A DNA stretch of 64,000 nt, taken from contig OV050030.1 in NCBI GenBank assembly GCA_920105625.2, positions 159,163,863 to 159,227,862 of the forward strand. Direction: 5' to 3'. Each line of letters starts with the position of its first letter. Position 1 is the first letter of the stretch. Made by a program: the position numbers and the translations under genes. The stretch comes from Clusia tigrina (lineage: Eukaryota > Arthropoda > Insecta > Diptera > Clusiidae). Of the stretch, positions 1 to 10,358 are shown in pieces. The notes under the pieces were generated by a model. It saw only the letters and a program-made list of their open reading frames with translations, searched no databases and was not told where the DNA came from.

Positions 1-64
1 GTGTTTGTTTTGGGACTCAAGGGTAGCATAGGTATGAGCGATAGCTTAAATTGATAAGAGGTTC

Positions 65-204
65 GAGTACTTTATTGTCACAAAAATTCAAGGTTTTATG
101 ACGCTCCAGTAAAAAGTTACAAGCATTTGAATGTTGCACACTTTGATAGGTATAGGACGAACAGTATAGAAGTTAGTTAGATAGCTTAAATTAACAAGAG
201 GCAC
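65..204. repeat. 140-bp short monomer (deletion type D1), copy 1
   Basis: GAGTAC-type anchors at 65 and 205 are 140 bp apart instead of 196. The junction, near 172-183, reads GAAGTTAGTTAGATAGCTT. Sixty consensus bases, from GGCCATTTGAAG to GCTATGAGCG, are missing and TTAG stands in their place, a net loss of 56 bp. The lost part carries the palindrome CATAGCTATG and the first arm of the hairpin. Confidence 0.9.
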
Positions 205-400
205 GAGTACTTTATTGTCACAAAATTTCAAGGGTTTATGAAGCTCCAGTAAAAAGTTACAAGCATTTGAATTTTGCAAACTTGGATAGGTATAGGATGC
301 ACCGTCTAGAAGTTAGGGCCATTTGGAGTTTTATCAGTGTTTGTTTTGGGACTATAGGTTAGCATAGCTATGAGCGATATCTTAAATTGACAAGAGGCAC

Positions 401-540
401 GAGTACTTTATTGTCACAAAATTTCAAGATTTTATTACGCTCCAGTAAAAAGTTACAAGCATTTGAATGTTGCATACTTTGATAGGTATAGGACGCACAG
501 TATAGAAGTTAGTTAGATAGCTTAAATTGACAAGAGGCAC
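401..540. repeat. 140-bp short monomer (D1), copy 2
   Basis: The anchors at 401 and 541 are 140 bp apart. The junction at about 507-520 is the same AGTTAGTTAGATAG as in copy 1, so both descend from one deletion event. Confidence 0.9.
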
Positions 541-827
541 GGGTACTTTATTGTCACAAAATTTCAAGTGTTAAAGACGCTCCAGTAAAAAGTTACAAGC
601 ATTTGATTGTTGCAAACTTTGTTAGGTATAGGACGCACCATATAGAAGTTAGGGCCATTTGAAATTTTATCAATATTTTTTTTGGGACTCAAGGGTAGCA
701 TAACTATGAGCGATAGCTTAAATTGACAAGAGTAAAAAGTTAAAAGCATTTGAATGTTGCAAACTTTGATAGGTATAGGACGCACAGTATAGAAGTTAGT
801 TAGATAGCTTAAATTGACAAGAGGCAC
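541..827. repeat. Compound short dimer: 147-bp (D2) plus 140-bp (D1) units
   Basis: The anchors at 541 and 828 are 287 bp apart, which equals 147 + 140. At about 729-736 the sequence passes from GACAAGAG straight to TAAAAAGTTAAAAGC, so 49 consensus bases (GCACGAGTAC through CTCCAG) are missing; AG flanks both deletion ends. At about 794-807 the D1 junction follows. The same D2-D1 pair recurs near 2340-2415 and 4561-4638, so the pair was copied as a block. Loss of the intervening stop codons allows an open frame of 112 codons on the minus strand (564-902), which I do not regard as a gene. Confidence 0.88.
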
Positions 828-1335
828 GAGTACTTTATTGTCACAAAATTTCAAGGGTTTATGACGCTCCAGAAAAATGTTACAAGCATTTGATTGTTGC
901 AAACTTTGATAGGTATAGGACGCACCATATAGAAGTTAGAGCCATTTGAAGTTTTATCAGTGTTTGTTTTGGGATTCAAGGGTAGCATAGCTATGAGCGA
1001 TCGCTTAAATTGATAAGAGGCTCGAGTACTTTATTGTCAAAAAATTTCAAGGTTTTATGACGCTCCAGTAAAAAGTTACAAGCATTTGAATGTTGCAAAC
1101 TTTGATAGGTATAGGACGCACCGTATAAAAGTTAGAACCATTTGAAGTTTTATCAGTGTTTGTTTTGGGACTCAAGGGTAGCATAGCTATGAGCGATAGC
1201 TTAAATTGACAATAGTACTTTATTGTCACAAAATTTCAAGGTTTTATTACGCTCCTGTAAAAATTTACAAGCATTTGAATGTTGCAAACTTTGATAGGTA
1301 TAGGACGCACCGTATAGATGTTAGAACCATTTGAA
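671..1335. repeat. HOR block L, copy 1
   Basis: This block starts at the unusual T-rich CAATATTTTTTTTGGG at 671, passes through the D2-D1 dimer, and ends after GACAATAGTACTTTATTG (1208). All of these marks recur at +1608 bp. Confidence 0.85.
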
Positions 1336-2100
1336 GTTTTATCAGTGATTGTTTGTGACTCACGGGTAGCATAGATATGAGCGATCGCTTAAATTGACAA
1401 GAGGCACGACTACTTTATTGTAAATAATTTCAAGGTTTTTTTACGCTCCAGTAAAAAATTACAAGCATTTGAATGTTGCAAACTTTGATAGGTATAGGAC
1501 TCCCCGTATAGAAGTTAGGTCCATTTGGAGCTTTATCAGTGTTTGTTTTGAGACTATAGGGTAGCATAGCTATGAGCGATAGCTTAAATTGACAAGAGGC
1601 ACGAGTACTTTCTTGTCACAAAATTTCAAGGGTTTATGACTCTCCAGTAAAAAGTTACCACCATTTGATTGTTGAAAACTTTGATAGGTATAAGACGCAC
1701 CGTCTAGAAGTTAGGGCCATTTGAAGTTTTATCAGTGTTTGTTTTGGAACTCAAGAGTAGCATAGCTATGAGCGATGGCTTAAATTGATAAGAGGCTCGA
1801 GTACTTTATTGTCACAAAATTTCAAGGTTTTATTACGCTCCTGTAAAAAGTTACAAGCATTTGAATTTTGCAAACTTTGATAGGTATAGGACGCACCGTC
1901 AAGAAGTTAGGGCCATTTGAAGTTTTATCAGTGTTTGTTTTGGGACTCAAGAGTAGCATAACTATGAGCGATAGCTTAAATTGACAAGAGGCTCGAGTAC
2001 TTTATTGTCACAAAATTTCAAGATTTTATTACGCTCCAGTAAAAAGTTACAAGCATTTGAATGTTACATACTTTGATAGGTATAGGACGCACAGTATAGA

Positions 2101-2114
2101 AGTTAGTTAGATAG
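2101..2114. repeat. D1 deletion junction, copy in 2.1 kb region
   Basis: AGTTAGTTAGATAGC at this point marks the same 56-bp net deletion seen at 172-183 and 507-520. It lies just upstream of the 23-bp internal duplication. Confidence 0.88.
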
Positions 2115-2141
2115 CTTAAATTGACAAGAGGCACGAGTACT

Positions 2142-2187
2142 TTATTGTCACAAAATTTCAAGGGTTATTGTCACAAAATTTCAAGGG
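2142..2187. repeat. 23-bp internal tandem duplication inside a monomer
   Basis: A 23-bp word that begins TTATTGTCACAAAATTTC and ends AAGGG occupies 2142-2164 and again 2165-2187 without a spacer. It replaces the usual TTTATGACG before CTCCAG. I did not see this duplication in other monomers of the window. Confidence 0.92.
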
Positions 2188-2278
2188 CTCCAGTAAAAAG
2201 TTACAAGCATTTGATTGTTGCAAACTTTGTTAGGTATAGGACGCACCGTATAGAAGATAGGGCCATTTGAAATTTTAT

Positions 2279-2940
2279 CAATATTTTTTTTGGGACTCAA
2301 GGGTAGCATAACTATGAGCGATAGCTTAAATTGACAAGAGTAAAAAGTTAAAAGCATTTGAATGTTGCAAACTTTGATAGGTATAGGACGCACAGTATAG
2401 AAGTTAGTTAGATAGCTTAAACTGACAAGAGGCACGAGTACTTTATTGTCACAAAATTTCAAGGGTTTATGAAGCTCCAGAAAAATGTTACAAGCATTTG
2501 ATTGTTAAAAACTTTAATAGGTATAGGACGCACCATATAGAAGTTAGAGCCATTTGAAGTTTTATCAGTGTTTGTTTTGGAATTCAAGGGTAGCATAGCT
2601 ATGAGCGATAGCTTAAATTGATAAGAGGCTCGAGTACTTTATTGTCAAAAAATTTCAAGGTTTTATGACGCTCCAGTAAAAAGTTACAAGCATTTGAATG
2701 TTGCAAACTTTGGTAGGTATAGGACGCACCATATAAAAGTTAGAACCATTTGAAGTTTTATCAGTGTTTGTTTTGGGACTCAAGGGTAGCATAGCTATGA
2801 GCGATAGTTTAAATTGACAATAGTATTTTATTGTCACAAAATTTCAAGGTTTTATTACGCTCCTGTAAAAATTTACAAGCATTTGAATGTTGCAAACTTT
2901 GATAGGTATAGGACGCACCGTATAGAAGTTAGGTCCATTT
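2279..2940. repeat. HOR block L, copy 2
   Basis: CAATATTTTTTTTGGG is at 2279 and GACAATAG is at 2816, both exactly 1608 bp after copy 1. Differences from copy 1 are scattered substitutions. Confidence 0.85.
2339..2415. repeat. D2 plus D1 deletion junctions, second compound dimer
   Basis: GACAAGAG joins TAAAAAGTTAAAAGC at 2340/2341 (D2), and AGTTAGTTAGATAGC follows at about 2402-2415 (D1). This is the same compound as at 541-827, shifted by 1608 bp. Confidence 0.88.
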
Positions 2941-3935
2941 GGAGTTTTATCAGTGTTTGTTTTGGAACTCAAGGGTAGCATAGCTATGAGCGATGGCTTA
3001 AATTGATAAGAGGCTCGAGTACTTTATTGTCACAAAATTTCAAGATTTTATTACACTCCAGTAAAAAGTTACAACATTTGAATGTTGCAAAATTTGATAG
3101 ATATAGGACGCACAGTATAGAATGTAGCGCCATTTGAAGTTTTATCAGTGTTTGTTTTGGGATTCAATAGTAGCATAGCTATGAGTGATGGCCTAACTTG
3201 ACATGAGGCACGAGTACTTTATTGTCACAAAATTTCAAGATTTTTTTACTCACCATTAAAAAGGTACAAGTATATAAATTTTGCAAACTCTGATAGATAT
3301 AGGACGCACAGTATAGAATTTAGGGCCATTTGAAGTTTTATCAGTGTTTGATTTGGGACTCCAGGGTAGCATAGCTATGAGCGATAGCTTAAATTGATAA
3401 GAGGCCCGAGTACTTTATTGTCACAAAATTTCAAGATTTTATTACACCCTAGTTATAAGTTACAAGCATTTGAATGTTGCAAACTTTGATATGTATAGGA
3501 CGCACCGCATAGAAGTTAGGACCATTTGAAATTTTATCTGTGTTTGTTTTGGGACTCAAGGGTAGCATAGCTATGAGCGATAGCGTAAATTGACAAGAGG
3601 CACCAGTACTTTATTGTCACAATATTTCAAGGTTTTATTACGCTCCAATAAAAAGTTACAAGCATTTGAATGTTGCAAACTTTGATAAGTATAGGACGCA
3701 CCGTATAGAAGTTAGAGCCATTTGAAGTTTTATCAGTGTTTGTTTTGGAACTCAAGGGTAGCATAGCTATGAGCGATGGCTTAAATTGATAAGAGGCTCG
3801 AGTACTTTATTGTCACAAAATTTCAAGATCTTCAGTAAAAAGTTACAAGCATTTGAATGTTGCAAACTTCGATAGATATAGGACGCACAGTATAGAATTT
3901 AGAGCCATTTGAAGTTTTATCAGTGTTTGATTTGA
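2940..3935. repeat. 2.3-kb-period duplication, left copy
   Basis: The marks GCAAAATTTGATAG (3087) and CTTCGATAGATATAGG (3868) recur at 5399 and 6179, an offset of 2311-2312 bp. One monomer near 3826-3836 lacks about 12 bp between AAGAT and CAGTAAAAAG; this deletion is shared by the right copy. Confidence 0.82.
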
Positions 3936-4500
3936 GACTCAAGGGTATCATAGCAATGGTGATAGCTTAACTTGATAAGAGGCTTGAGTACTTTATTGTC
4001 ACAAAATTTCATGATTTTATTACGCTCCAGTAAAAAGTTACAAGCATTTGAATGTTGCAAACTTTGATAGATATAGGACACACAGTATAGAATTTAGGGC
4101 CATTTGAAGATTTATCAGTGTTTGATTTGGCACTCAAGGGTAGCATAGCTATGAGTGATAGCTTAAATTGACAAGAGGCACGAGTACTTTATTGCCACAA
4201 AATTTCAAGGTTTCATGCCGGTCCAGTAAAAAGTTACAAGCATTTGAATGTTGCAAACATTGATAGGTATAGGAAGCACCGTATAGAAGTTAGGGCCATT
4301 TGAAGTTTTATCAGTGTTTGTTTTGGGACTCAAGGATAGCATAGCTATGAGCGATAACTTAAATTGACAAGAGTACTTTATTGTCGCAAAATTTCAAGGT
4401 TTTGTTACGCACCAGTAAAAAGTTACAAGCATTTGAATGTTGCAAACTTTGATAGGTATAGGACGCACCGTATAGAAGTTAGGGCCATTTGAAATTTTAT

Positions 4501-5165
4501 CAATATATTTTTTTGGGACTCAAGGGTAGCATAACCATGAGCGATAGCTTAAATTGACAAGAGTAAAAAGTTAAAAGCATTTGAATATTGCAAACTTTGA
4601 TAGGTATAGGACGCACAGTATAGAAGTTAGTTAGATAGCTTAAATTGACAAGAGGCACGAGTACTTTATTGTCACAAAATTTCAAGGGTTTATGAAGCTC
4701 CAGAAAAATGTTACAAGCATTTGATTGTTGAAAACTTTGATAGGTATAGGACGCACCATATAGAAGTTAGAGCCATTTGAAGTTTTATCAGTGTTTGTTT
4801 TGGAATTCAAGGGTAGCATAGCTATGAGCGATAGCTTAAATTGATAAGAGGCTCGAGTACTTTATTGTCAAACAATTTCTAGGTTTTATGACGCTCCAGT
4901 AAAAAGTTACAAGCATTTGAATGTTGCAAACTTTGGTAGGTATAGGACGCACCATATAAAAGTTAGAACCATTTGAAGTTTTATCAGTGTTTGTTTTGGG
5001 ACTCAAGGGTAGCATAGCTATGAGCGATAGTTTAAATTGACAATAGTACTTTATTGTCACAAAATTTCAAGGTTTTATTACGCTCCAGTAAAAAGTTACA
5101 AGCATTTGAATTTTGCAAACTTTGATAGGTATAGGACTCCCCGTATAGAAGTTAGGTCCATTTGG
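4501..5165. repeat. HOR block L, copy 3
   Basis: CAATATATTTTTTTGGG is at 4501 and GACAATAG is at 5039, 2222-2223 bp after copy 2. Copy 3 has small changes of its own, such as ATAACCATGAGCG and TTGTCAAACAATTTCTAGG. Confidence 0.85.
4561..4638. repeat. D2 plus D1 deletion junctions, third compound dimer
   Basis: GAG joins TAAAAAGTTAAAAGC at 4563/4564 (D2), and AGTTAGTTAGATAGC follows at about 4625-4638 (D1). This is the third copy of the compound, shifted by about 2222 bp from the second. Confidence 0.88.
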
Positions 5166-5171
5166 AGTTTT

Positions 5172-5205
5172 AAGCATTTGAATGTTACAAGCATTTGAAT
5201 GTTGC
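5172..5205. repeat. 17-bp tandem duplication within a partial monomer
   Basis: AAGCATTTGAATGTTAC (5172-5188) is followed directly by AAGCATTTGAATGTTGC (5189-5205). It sits at the start of the extra 89-bp partial unit, where GGAGTTTTA joins directly to AAGCATTTG. It is a rearrangement scar. Confidence 0.9.
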
Positions 5206-5249
5206 AAACTTTGATAGGTATAAGATGCACCGTATAGAAGTTAGGTCCA

Positions 5250-6245
5250 TTTGGAGTTTTATCAGTGTTTGTTTTGGAACTCAAGGGTAGCATAGCTATG
5301 AGCGATGGCTTAAATTGATAAGAGGCTCGAGTACTTTATTGTCACAAAATTTCAAGATTTTATTACGCTCCAGTAAAAAGTTACAACATTTGAATGTTGC
5401 AAAATTTGATAGATATAGGACGCACAGTATAGAATGTAGCGCCATTTGAAGTTTTATCAGTGTTTGTTTTGGGATTCAATAGTAGCATAGCTATGAGTGA
5501 TGGCTTAACTTGACAAGAGGCACGAGTACTTTATTGTCACAAAATTTCAAGATTTTATTACGCACCATTAAAAAGGTACAAGTATATAAATGTTGCAAAC
5601 TCTGATAGATATAGGACGCACAGTATAGAATTTAGGGCCATTTGAAGTTTTATCAGTGTTTGATTTGGGACTCCAGGGTAGCATAGCTATGAGCGATAAC
5701 TTAAATTGATAAGAGGCCCGTGTACTTTATTGTCACAAAATTTAAAGATTTTATTACACCCTAGTTAAAAGTTACAAGCATTTGAACGTTGCAAACTTTG
5801 ATATGTATAGGACGCACCGCATAGAAGTTAGGACCATTTGAAGTTTTATCTGTGTTTGTTTTGGGACTCAAGGGTAGCATAGCTATGAGCGATAGCTTAA
5901 ATTGACAAGAGGCACTAGTACTTTATTGTCACAATATTTCAAGGTTTTATTACGCTCCAATAAAAAGTTACAAGCATTTGAATGTTGCAAACTTTGATAG
6001 GTATAGGACGCACCGTATAGAAGTTAGAGCCATTTGAAGTTTTATCAGTGTTTGTTTTGGAACTCAAGGGTAGCATAGCTATGAGCGATGGCTTAAATTG
6101 ATAAGAGGCTCGAGTACTTTATTGGCACAAAATTTCAAGATCTTCAGTAAAAAGTTACAAGCATTTGAATGTTGCAAACTTCGATAGATATAGGGCGCAC
6201 AGTATAGAATTTAGAGCCATTTGAAGTTTTATCAGTGTTTGATTT
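5250..6245. repeat. 2.3-kb-period duplication, right copy
   Basis: This is homologous to 2940-3935. The offset grows from 2222 to 2311 bp because an extra partial unit of about 89 bp lies just upstream, near 5165-5250. Confidence 0.82.
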
Positions 6246-8205
6246 GGGACTCAAGGGTAGCATAGCTATGAGCGATTGGTTAATTTGATAAGAGGCTCGA
6301 GTACTTTATTGTCACAAAATTTTAAGATGTTATTACACTCCAGTAAAAAGTTACAAGCATTTGATTGTTGAAAACTTTGATAGGTATAGGACGCACCGTA
6401 TAGAAGTTAGGGCCACTTGAAGTTTTATAAGTGTTTGATTTGGGACACAAGGGTATCATAGCTATGAGCGATAGCTTAACTTCACAAGAGGCACGAGTAC
6501 TTTATTGTCACAAACTTCAAGGTTTCATGACGCTCCAGTAAAAAGTTACAAGCATTTGAATGTGGCAAACTTTGATAGGTATAGGACGCACCGTATAGAA
6601 GTCAGGGCCATTTGAAGTGTTATAAGTGTTTGATTTGAGACTCAAGGGTATCATAGCAATGGTGATAGCTTAACTTGATAAGAGGCTTGAGTACTTTATT
6701 CTCACAAAATTTCATGATTTTATTACGCTCCAGTAAAAAGTTACAAGCATTTGAATGTTGCAAACTTTGATAGATATAGGACACACAGTATAGAATTTAG
6801 GGCCATTTGAAGATTTATCAGTGTTTGATTTGGCACTCAAGGGTAGCATAGCTATGAGTGATAGCTTAACTTGACAAGAGGAACGAGTACTTTATTGTCA
6901 CAAAATTTCAATGTTTTATTACGCTCCAGTAAAAAGTTACAAGCCTTTGAATGTTGCCAGCATTGATAGGTATAGGAAGCACCTTAAAGAAGTTAGGGCC
7001 ATTTGAAGTTTTATCAGTGTTTGATTTGGGACTCAAGGGTAGCATAGCTTTGAGCGAAAGCTTACATTGACAAGAGGCACGAGTACTTTATTGTCACAAA
7101 ATGTCAAGGTTTCATGACGCTCCAATAAAAAGTTACAGGTATTTGAATGTTGCAAACTTTGATAGGTATAGGACGCACCGTACAGAAGTTAGGGCCATTT
7201 GAAGTTTAATCAGTGTTTGTTTTGGGACTCAAAGGTAGCATAGCTATGAGCGATAGTTTAAATTGATAAGAGGCTCGAGTACTTTATTGTCACAAAATTT
7301 TAAGATCTTATTACACTCCAGTAAAAACTTACAAGCATTTGAATGTTGCAAACTTTGATAGATATAAGACGCACCGTATAGAAGTTAGGGCCATTTGAAG
7401 TTTTATAAGTGTTTGATTTGGGTCTCAAGGGTAGCATAGCTATGAGCGATAGCTTAAATTGATAAGAGGCTCGAGTACTTTATTGTCACAAAATTTCAAG
7501 ATTTTATTACACTCCAGTAAAAAGTTACACGCATTTGAATGTTGCAAACATTGATAGGTATAGGAAGCACCGTAAAGAAGTTAGGGCCATTTGAAGTAAT
7601 ATCAGTGTGTGATTTGGGACTCAAGGGTAGCATAGCTTTGAGCGATAGCTTAAATTGACAAGAGGCACGAATACTTTATTGTCACAAAATTTCAAGGTTT
7701 CATGACACTCCAGTAAAAAGTTACAAACATTTGAATGTTGCAAACTTTGATAGGTATAGGACGCACCGTATAGAAGTTAGGGCCATTTGAAGTTTAATAA
7801 GTGTTTGATTTGGGACTCAAGGGTAGCATAGCTATGAGCGATAGCTTAAAATGATAGGAGGCTCGAGTACTTTATTGTCACAAAATTTTAAGATTTTATT
7901 ACACTCCAGTTAAAATTTCAAGCATTTGATTGTTGCAAACTTTGATAGGTATAGGACGCACCGTATAGAAGTTAGGTCCATTTGAAGTTTTATCAGTGTT
8001 TATTTTGGGACTCAAGGGTAGCATAGCTATGAGCGATAGCTTAAAGTGACAAGAGGCTCGAGTACTTTATTGTCACAAAATTGAAAGGTTTTATGACGCT
8101 CCTGTAAAAAGTTACACGCATTTGAATATTGCAAACATTGATAGGTATAGGAAGCACCGTATAGAATTTAGGGCCATTTGAAGTTATATCAGTGTTTGTT
8201 TTGGG
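6246..8205. repeat. Mixed monomers linking left segment and 19-mer family
   Basis: These are full-length monomers with no gene or foreign sequence. The variant GCTTTGAGCG preceded by a GGAAGCACC monomer appears near 7020-7060 and about 588 bp later near 7610-7640, a local 3-monomer repeat. From about 7660 the order matches that near 9815 (offset about 2154 bp), so homology with the next HOR begins here. Confidence 0.7.
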
Positions 8206-10358
8206 ATTGAATAGTAGCATAGCTATGAGTGATTTCTTAACTTGACAAGAGGCACGAGTACCTTATTGTCACAGAATTTCAAGATTTTATTACTCACCAG
8301 TAAAAAGTTACAAGTATAAAAATGTTGCAAACTCTGATAGATATAAGACGCACAGTATAGAATTTAGGGCCATTTGAAGTTTTATCAGTGTTTGATTTGG
8401 GACTCCAGGGTAGCATAGCTATGAGCGATAGCTTAAATTGATAAGAGGCCCGAGTACTTTATTGTCTCTAAATTTCAAGATTTTATTACACCCCAGTTAA
8501 AAGTCACAAGCCTTTGAATGTTGCAAACTTTGATATGTATAGGACGCACCGTATAGAAGTTAGGGCCATTTGAAGGGTTATCAGTGTTTGATTTGGGACT
8601 CCAGGGTAGCATAGCTATGAGCGATAGCTTAAATTGATAAGAGGCCCGAGTACTTTATTGTCACAAAATTTCAAGATTTCATTACACCACAGTTAAAAGT
8701 TACAAGCATATGGATGTTCCAAAGTTTGATAGGTATAGGTCGCACCGTATAGAAGTTAGGGCCATTTGGAGTTTTATCAGTGTTTGTTTTGGGACTCAAG
8801 GGTAGCATAGCTATGAACGATAGCTTAAATTGACAAGAGGCACGAGTACTTTATTGTTACAAAATTTCAAGGTTTCATGACGCGCCAGTAAAAAGTTACA
8901 CGCATTTGAATGTTGCAAACATTGATAGGTATAGGAAGCACCGTAAAGAAGTTAGAGCCATTTGAAGTTTTATCAGTTTTTGATTTGGGTCTCAAGGGTA
9001 GCATAGCTTTGAGCGATAGCTTAAATTCACAAGAGGCACGAGTACTTTATTGTCACAAAATTTCAAGGTTTCATGACACTCCAGTAAAAAGTTACAAGCA
9101 TTTGAATGTTGCAAACTTTGATAGGTATAGGACGCACCGTATAGAAGTTAGGGCCATTTGAAGTTTAATAAGTGTTTGATTTGGGACTCAAGGGTAGCAT
9201 AGCTATGAGCGATAGCTTAAAATGATAAGAGGCTCGAGTACTTTATTGTCACAAAATTTTAAGATTTTATTACACTCCAGTTAAAATTTCAAGCATTTGA
9301 TTGTTGCAAACTTTGATAGGTATAGGACGCACCGTATAGAATTTAGGGCCATTTGAAGTTATATCAGTGTTTGTTTTGGGATTCAATAGTAGCATAGCTA
9401 TGAGTGATGGCTTAACTTGACAAGAGGCACGAGTACCTTATTGTCACAAAATTTCAAGATTTTATTACGCCCCAGTAAAAAGTTACAAGTATATAAATGT
9501 TGCAAACTCTGATAGATATAAGACGCACAGTATAGAATTTAGGGCCATTTGAAGTTTTATAAGTGTTTGATTTGGGACTCCAGGGAAGCATAGTTATGAG
9601 CGATAGCTTAAATTGATAAGAGGCCCGAGTACTATACTGTCACAAAATTTCAAGATTTTATTACACCCCAGTTAAAAGTTACAAGCATTTGAATGTTGCA
9701 AACTTTGATATGTATAGGACGCACCGCATATAAGTTAGGACCATTTGAAGCTTTATCTGTGTTTGTTTTGGGACTCAAGGGTAGCATAGCTATGAGCGAT
9801 AGCTTAAATTGACAAGAGGCACGAGTACTTTATTGTCACAAAATTTCAAGGTTTCATGACACTCCAGTAAAAAGTTACAAACATTTGAATGTTGCAAACT
9901 TTGATAGGTATAGGACGCACCGTATAGAAGTTAGGGCCATTTGAAGTTTAATAAGTGTTTGATTTGGGACTCAAGGGTAGCATAGCTATGAGCGATAGCT
10001 TAAAATGATAGGAGGCTCGAGTACTTTATTGTCACAAAATTTTAAGATTTTATTACACTCCAGTTAAAATTTCAAGCATTTGATTGTTGCAAACTTTGAT
10101 AGGTATAGGACGCACTGTATATAAGTTAGGGCCATTTGAAGTTTTATCAGTGTTTATTTTGGGACTCAAGGGTAGCATAGCTATGAGCGATAGCTTAAAG
10201 TGACAAGAGGCTCGAGTACTTTATTGTCACAAAATTTAAAGGTTTTATGACGCTCCTGTAAAAAGTTACACGCATTTGAATATTGCAAACATTGATAGGT
10301 ATAGGAAGCACCGTATAGAATTTAGGGCCATTTGAAGTTATATCAGTGTTTGTTTTGG
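8206..10358. repeat. HOR family M, 11-monomer version (2153 bp)
   Basis: This unit is delimited by the anchor GATTGAATAGTAGC at 8206 and 10359. It contains the marker GGGTCTCAAGGG with GCTTTGAGCG and AAATTCACAAGAGG near 8985-9035, which recurs in every later copy. Confidence 0.85.

Larger units (their letters stand above)
1..6650. repeat. Left, most divergent segment of the array
   Basis: Monomers here show more substitutions from the consensus and more length variants than elsewhere: 140-bp and 147-bp units, a 23-bp internal duplication and a 17-bp internal duplication. Blocks near 671-1335, 2279-2940 and 4501-5165 are copies of each other, and 2940-3935 recurs near 5250-6245. The marker AGCAATGGTGATAGC near 3952 recurs 2703 bp later near 6655, which extends the duplication with about two added monomers. 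The segment looks like an older or less homogenised part of the satellite (inference). Confidence 0.8.

Noticed and set aside
671..690. T-rich run near 671, 2279 and 4501 as a terminator or poly-T tract
   Set aside because: It is a local variant of TTTGTTTTGGG within a monomer, copied three times with its block; no gene lies upstream that it could terminate.
564..902. Longest open frame (112 codons, minus strand) and many other open frames of 60-100 codons on both strands
   Set aside because: They are read-through of satellite monomers. The same peptide pieces recur with the repeat, frames shift every 196 bp, and the longest exists only because two deletions removed stop codons. No domain or start context supports a gene.
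8910..9161. An 83-codon frame conserved at 8910, 10868, 14196, 17915 and 21634
   Set aside because: Conservation reflects copying of the HOR that contains it, at the HOR spacing. The substitutions show no preference for silent sites by eye, and the peptide is two monomers read in succession.
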